Below, one piece after another: positions 61,001 through 64,000 of a stretch of 64,000 nt of DNA. Position numbers and translations under genes: made by a program. Below the pieces are notes generated by a model, which worked only from the letters and a program-made list of their open reading frames with translations, was not told the origin of the DNA and searched no databases. How positions within the stretch are numbered: the stretch's first letter is position 1; each line of letters opens with the position of its first letter. The DNA is from VRUE01 sp963737575 (GTDB taxonomy: Bacteria; Actinomycetota; Thermoleophilia; Solirubrobacterales; 70-9), in contig CAVTTJ010000007.1 in NCBI GenBank assembly GCA_963737575.1, forward strand, positions 182,771 through 246,770, read 5' to 3'.

Positions 61001-61996
61001 AGCTTTGCGTCGAAGTGCGGCGTCATGACCTATTCCAACAGGTTCTACTGCAGGCTTGCGAGCGGACAGGGTGGTAACTGCCGTTCCGATAACTCGATTG
61101 CTGAGAACGGCGACATCTATTTCTTCTCTCCCGAACAGCTCGATGGCTCGCGCGGAATTCCGAACCAGGCGAACCTCTATGACTTCAGGAACGGCGCGGC
61201 GCAGTACGTGACCACCCTCACTACCGGTCCATTCTGCAGCTACAGCCCAATCGAATTCATCTCGGATACCGCGTGCAGCGACACTCCGATCGTCAGGATG
61301 CAGGTGGCACCCGACGACAGCCACATGGCGTTCGTCACGGCCAGCCCGGTGACGCAGTACGACAACGCGGGCCACCTCGAGATGTACACCTTCGAACCGG
61401 TGACCGGCAAGATCGTGTGCGTTTCCTGTATTCCCAGCGGCGAACCGCCCAATTCAGATGTCACGACGAGTCAGAACGGGCTCTTCATGGCCAACGACGG
61501 CCGCGCCTTCTTCGCCACCGTCGACGCATTGGTGAACACCGACACGAACCATGGCCAGGACGTATACGAGTACGTCAATGGCCGGCCCCAGCTGATCACC
61601 CCTGGAACCGGCGATACCCCAGGTGGCGGCAAGTTCTACGGCGACATCTCTAGCCAGCCGGGGCTCGTGGGGGTCAGCGCGGACGGGCGCAATGTCTACT
61701 TCTCCACCTACAGCACGCTCGTACCCGCCGACCACAACGGGCTCGTGATCAAGTTCTACGACGCCCGAGCCGGCGGCGGCTTTCCCGCCCCCCCGCCTCC
61801 GCCGGGGTGCGCCGCGGCCGACGAGTGCCACGGCGCCGGCAGCTCGCCGATCTCAACCCCGGCGATCGTCAGCAAAAAGGCGCTCGCGGGGGGCAACGCA
61901 AGCAAGCCGGCACGGCATCGCCACACACACCACAAGCGCTCGCGCAAGCGTCATCGACGTCGCCATGCCCGGGTCGGTCGGAGGGCTGGAGCATGA
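58094..61996 (+). CDS. Giant secreted propeller/Fn3/WD40-like protein
   Basis: 1300 residues. Signal peptide (about 8-28, ending ASASVSHAF), NHL propeller (about 30-335) homologous to the one in the preceding gene, two Fn3-like domains (337-440, 445-540), then a long C-terminal part opening with LPDCRAYELVSPEDAAG (near 558), a motif heading TolB/WD40-like secreted proteins in this lineage, with repeated S.DG.....F.T strands to about 1230. The tail is very basic. GTG 58094 overlaps the previous stop (GTGA); its TGA overlaps the next ATG. Confidence 0.85.
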   Translation: MNRRRIVASAAVAVAACAMALAAAAPASASVSHAFSGTIGAASSTPANPYPLSEPTEVAVDQETGDIYVTDPGNYRVEKFSSSGAFLLMFGKGVDQTTGGYVCTAASGDTCQAGTPGIHVGQFTTPSAMAVDNSGGPSNGDIYVDDTSAETVQKFDPMGNLITSFAEGGALSRYTNAIDVDPAGNLYTLTPCCGSIYEYSPDGALIDRETRWPGVGLPGLQLDAAGNFYSETSQGAGTGVQKSDPAGRFIGVVTSTPPTTGFALDKSSDDLFQDDGNVVYHYSADCDPAGGTCTPLDSFGSGHLFGGAGLGVDAGDHTVYVADASSDDVAVFGDVEPIVTTGAPTGITESSVTLTGHIDPAGRGDITYCRIEFGFDKSYGTSLPCNPDPAASPPGSNFTGPTDVSATIPGLSPGTEDHYRVVASNAIGATSKGADHTFITTQPPAVDGLASANLAATTADLQAQVNSNGLETNYRFEYGPTLSYGQSTPVPDGVIPASNSDQAIEAHLEGLVPKTVYHYRLVAVNEDGTTTTGDHTFNFYPPPCPNENVRQQTQADYLPDCRAYELVSPEDAAGTLLYPGGPNTGDATSPARFSYTGDFGTVPGTEGAIDGVGDLYVATRTDTGWVSKYVGLHSDQAAVAGGPPMGLPNSSAPQGASEGIYVNYSNGNSAPDDIQKQVLTDPSMDKFLDWNDGNQFPGDTSNPTPIASNAPYLWSAEGHFLGRWPTNLATVPAGQYPPGATYFAHGADVTTAPGGTAALDCPGVLTSGYAGVNYCPGDVTASSDLSHFVFATEWNAFAPGGQLSAPGSVYDNNTEDNTVAIMSKTPGGDDIPNEPTDQAGDTLQIPAVSSDGSHILMAAGGTGPCGFSTCPLPPCATSFSISLRCPMQRSRLYMRVDGAVTYDVSRGHEVDYTDSTPDGSKVYFTTAQPLTADDTDSSVDLYMWSEAGDSLTLVSEGNNGAGNSDSCNSSFASKCGVMTYSNRFYCRLASGQGGNCRSDNSIAENGDIYFFSPEQLDGSRGIPNQANLYDFRNGAAQYVTTLTTGPFCSYSPIEFISDTACSDTPIVRMQVAPDDSHMAFVTASPVTQYDNAGHLEMYTFEPVTGKIVCVSCIPSGEPPNSDVTTSQNGLFMANDGRAFFATVDALVNTDTNHGQDVYEYVNGRPQLITPGTGDTPGGGKFYGDISSQPGLVGVSADGRNVYFSTYSTLVPADHNGLVIKFYDARAGGGFPAPPPPPGCAAADECHGAGSSPISTPAIVSKKALAGGNASKPARHRHTHHKRSRKRHRRRHARVGRRAGA

Positions 61997-64000
61997 GCGT
62001 GCGGCGATTCGGCCAACTGACCGTCCTCGCGGCTGTCTTCATCGCGATCCTCGCGCCACCCGCCCTCGCGGACTCGCCGATCGCTTCGGTGTCCGTCGTG
62101 CCCGGGGAAACCCAGGCGGGCGGTCATCCGGATGTCGAGGTCAAATTCACCATCGACAACCGAATAACCCAGCAGAGCCAGAGCGTCTGCAATTGCGAGG
62201 ACGCCAAAAACGCCACCGTTCATTTCCCGGCCGGCTTCATCGGCAACCCGCACGCCGCTCCCCAGTGCTCACTTGCGGAATTCGCATCAGACACGTGTCC
62301 GATCGACTCACAGATCGGCATCGTCAGCATCGTTCCCGACGCGGTGCCCGTCACGCTCAACGCACCGGTCTATAACCTCATTCCCCCGCCGGATGTCGCG
62401 GGCCTCAGCGGCTTCAAAATTTTCTCCCTCGGGGGCCCTGGAACTCCACAATTGCAGGTGCTGAGCGCGCGTACCGGCGGCGACTACGGCCTCGATTCGA
62501 CCTCGACATCGATCTTCCATACCTACCCACTGAGAACCCTCCAGGAGGTGATCTGGGGCGTACCGGCCAGCCCGATCCACGACCCGCTTCGATTCGATCC
62601 GAAATTGAACGTGAATGCTCCTGGAATCGCCGACTACATCGGCAGCCTCTGCTCGAAAATTACCAACCCCGAAGCTTCGGACCAGCCGGGAATCCTCAGC
62701 ACCGACGATCCCAACACCGTTCGCTACCCGTGCTACACGAACTTCATGATCATCCCTCCGGTCGCTTCCAATAGCCCGCGCACCCCCTTCCTTCAGAATC
62801 CGACCAACTGCGACTCACCCCTCACCGCCTCACTGGACGTTCTCTCCTACGACGGCGGCACCACCCACGCCGACACTCCGTGGCCACAGATGACCGGCTG
62901 CGACCAGCTCAGCTTCAACCCGAGTCTCTACGCGCAGCCGACCACTAACGAGACGGATACGGCCTCCGGAATTGACGTCAACCTCACCATTCCCCAGGAG
63001 CTCAGCTCGTCGGTCCCCTCGCCGACCGAGCTGCGTGACGCAAAGCTCACCCTGCCGCCCGGCTTCTCGATCAACCCTAACGCCGCCGACGGCAAGACCT
63101 TCTGCTCTGACGCCGAAGCAAACTTCGGAAGCACGTTCGCCGCAGATTGTCCGGAGTTCTCCAAGATCGGCAGCCTGGAGATCGACAGCTCCGCCCTCCC
63201 GGGTCCGGTTCCCGGCTACGTCTACATCGGCAAGCCCCTGCCCGGCAACCGCTACCGGATCTTCCTCGTCGCCGACGGCTTCGCCACCCACATCAAGCTG
63301 GCGGGCACGGTCACCCCAGACCCCCAGAGCGGACAGATCGTGATCACCTTCACGGACCTGCCGCAGAGCCCGCTCACGGCATTCGACATGCATTTTTTCG
63401 GGTCCGAGCGGGGCGTTTTGGCCACACCGACCCGATGCGGAACCTATCCCGTCAGCACGACCTTCGCCTCCTGGGACTCGGCCCTCGGGACGCAGACCTC
63501 GACCCAGTTCTTCACGCTCGAATCAGGGCCGAACGGGGCGCCCTGCCCAGGCCCGCAGCGTCCCTTCAACCCCGGCCTTGACGCAGGAGTCGCGAACAAG
63601 ACCGCCGGTGCCCACGCGCCGTTCCTGCTCGATCTCGCGCGCTCTGACGGCGACCAGAACCTCGCCGGCCTGAACGTCACCACGCCGCCGGGCTTCAGTG
63701 GGACCCTGGTCGGGATCCCATACTGCTCCGACGCCGCGCTGGCCGCCGCCGCCGATGCCGGCTACTCCGGCGTGGCGGAGCGAGCCAAATCAATTTGTCC
63801 GGCTGCCTCGCAGATCGGCACCGCGCAGGCCGGAGCGGGGGCGGGAACCCACCCGGTCTTCCTTGAAGGAAAGGTCTATCTAGCGGGCCCCTACAGGGGT
63901 GCTCCGCTCAGCCTGGCAGTGATCACTCCGGCGGTATCCGGCCCCTACGACCTCGGCAACGTCGTGGTGCGGGCTGCGATTCACATCAATCCGGAAACGG
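61993..64000 (+). CDS. Giant secreted repeat protein, 3' end beyond the window
   Basis: ATG 61993 starts MSVRRFGQLTVLAAVFIAIL, a signal peptide cut near ALADSP, and the frame stays open for 669 codons to the window end. The body repeats a module of about 200-300 residues: P.GF.....Y/QCS.A.F...CP..SQIG followed by G.VYL..P..G.....L. Copies begin near 62223, 63040 and 63680. Cysteine pairs recur in each copy. Coupled to the previous gene by ATGA. No known function; likely secreted with its two partners. Confidence 0.8.
   Translation, partial: MSVRRFGQLTVLAAVFIAILAPPALADSPIASVSVVPGETQAGGHPDVEVKFTIDNRITQQSQSVCNCEDAKNATVHFPAGFIGNPHAAPQCSLAEFASDTCPIDSQIGIVSIVPDAVPVTLNAPVYNLIPPPDVAGLSGFKIFSLGGPGTPQLQVLSARTGGDYGLDSTSTSIFHTYPLRTLQEVIWGVPASPIHDPLRFDPKLNVNAPGIADYIGSLCSKITNPEASDQPGILSTDDPNTVRYPCYTNFMIIPPVASNSPRTPFLQNPTNCDSPLTASLDVLSYDGGTTHADTPWPQMTGCDQLSFNPSLYAQPTTNETDTASGIDVNLTIPQELSSSVPSPTELRDAKLTLPPGFSINPNAADGKTFCSDAEANFGSTFAADCPEFSKIGSLEIDSSALPGPVPGYVYIGKPLPGNRYRIFLVADGFATHIKLAGTVTPDPQSGQIVITFTDLPQSPLTAFDMHFFGSERGVLATPTRCGTYPVSTTFASWDSALGTQTSTQFFTLESGPNGAPCPGPQRPFNPGLDAGVANKTAGAHAPFLLDLARSDGDQNLAGLNVTTPPGFSGTLVGIPYCSDAALAAAADAGYSGVAERAKSICPAASQIGTAQAGAGAGTHPVFLEGKVYLAGPYRGAPLSLAVITPAVSGPYDLGNVVVRAAIHINPET

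Overview
This window is a gene-dense, high-GC bacterial chromosome segment around the dnaA locus. Gene order (parB-parA-rsmG-jag-yidC-yidD-rnpA-rpmH on the minus strand, divergent from dnaA-dnaN-recF-DUF721-gyrB-gyrA on the plus strand), the FHA/PP2C/RodA/PbpA/PknB cluster and the very high GC point to Actinobacteria. The lineage-typical secreted proteins (C-terminal glycine/lysine-rich modules, proteins with an 'LPDCRAYE.VSP' motif, CARDB and fibronectin-III-like surface proteins) make the class Thermoleophilia (Solirubrobacterales-like) the best guess. That placement is inference from family knowledge, not a computed phylogeny.

Layout. 0.1-4.8 kb: tRNA-Ile(GAT) and the leftward chromosome-segregation / RNA-processing / membrane-insertion operon, with a parS-like site inside it. 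4.9-14.0 kb: replication initiation, sliding clamp, RecF and DNA gyrase. 14.0-16.8 kb: leftward small secreted protein, HNH nuclease, prephenate dehydratase and a membrane-anchored CARDB protein. 17.0-26.1 kb: rightward serine/threonine kinase, two FHA proteins, PP2C phosphatase, RodA, class B PBP, PASTA kinase (frameshifted as sequenced) and D-Ala-D-Ala ligase, a phospho-signalling and cell-wall-elongation operon. 26.1-31.6 kb: leftward secreted beta-helix protein, a third kinase with a discoidin-like exterior, purM, uppP and a DedA protein. 31.6-43.2 kb: a polysaccharide locus (4,6-dehydratase, LytR_C protein, Wzy-like polymerase, flippase, three glycosyltransferases, sugar-phosphate transferase, GNAT and FemAB-like acyltransferases). 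43.2-48.3 kb: DUF3105 protein, metF, a probable small-RNA locus, enoyl-CoA hydratase, TetR, nucleotide-sugar dehydrogenase. 48.3-53.2 kb: a secreted protein and an array of TetR-family regulators, one of which is an internal tandem duplication. 53.2-54.2 kb: a decayed, gene-poor stretch. 54.2-64.0 kb: an operon of three very large secreted proteins, the last cut by the window end.

Recurring themes. (1) Many transcription units have a TANNNT hexamer only 6-9 nt before a GTG/ATG start, so leaderless mRNAs look common. (2) Within operons genes overlap by GTGA, ATGA or TTGA, and three convergent pairs share a CTAG double stop. (3) At least three genes (yidD, pknB, a GT4 glycosyltransferase) and perhaps rsmG carry single-base frameshifts; all are easily repaired by one base, so either sequence errors or real lesions are possible. 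(4) The Wzy-like gene contains two 83-nt, structure-conserved palindromic repeats in opposite orientation that are read through in frame. This last item, the tandem TetR array and the small-RNA locus are the most novel-looking content.
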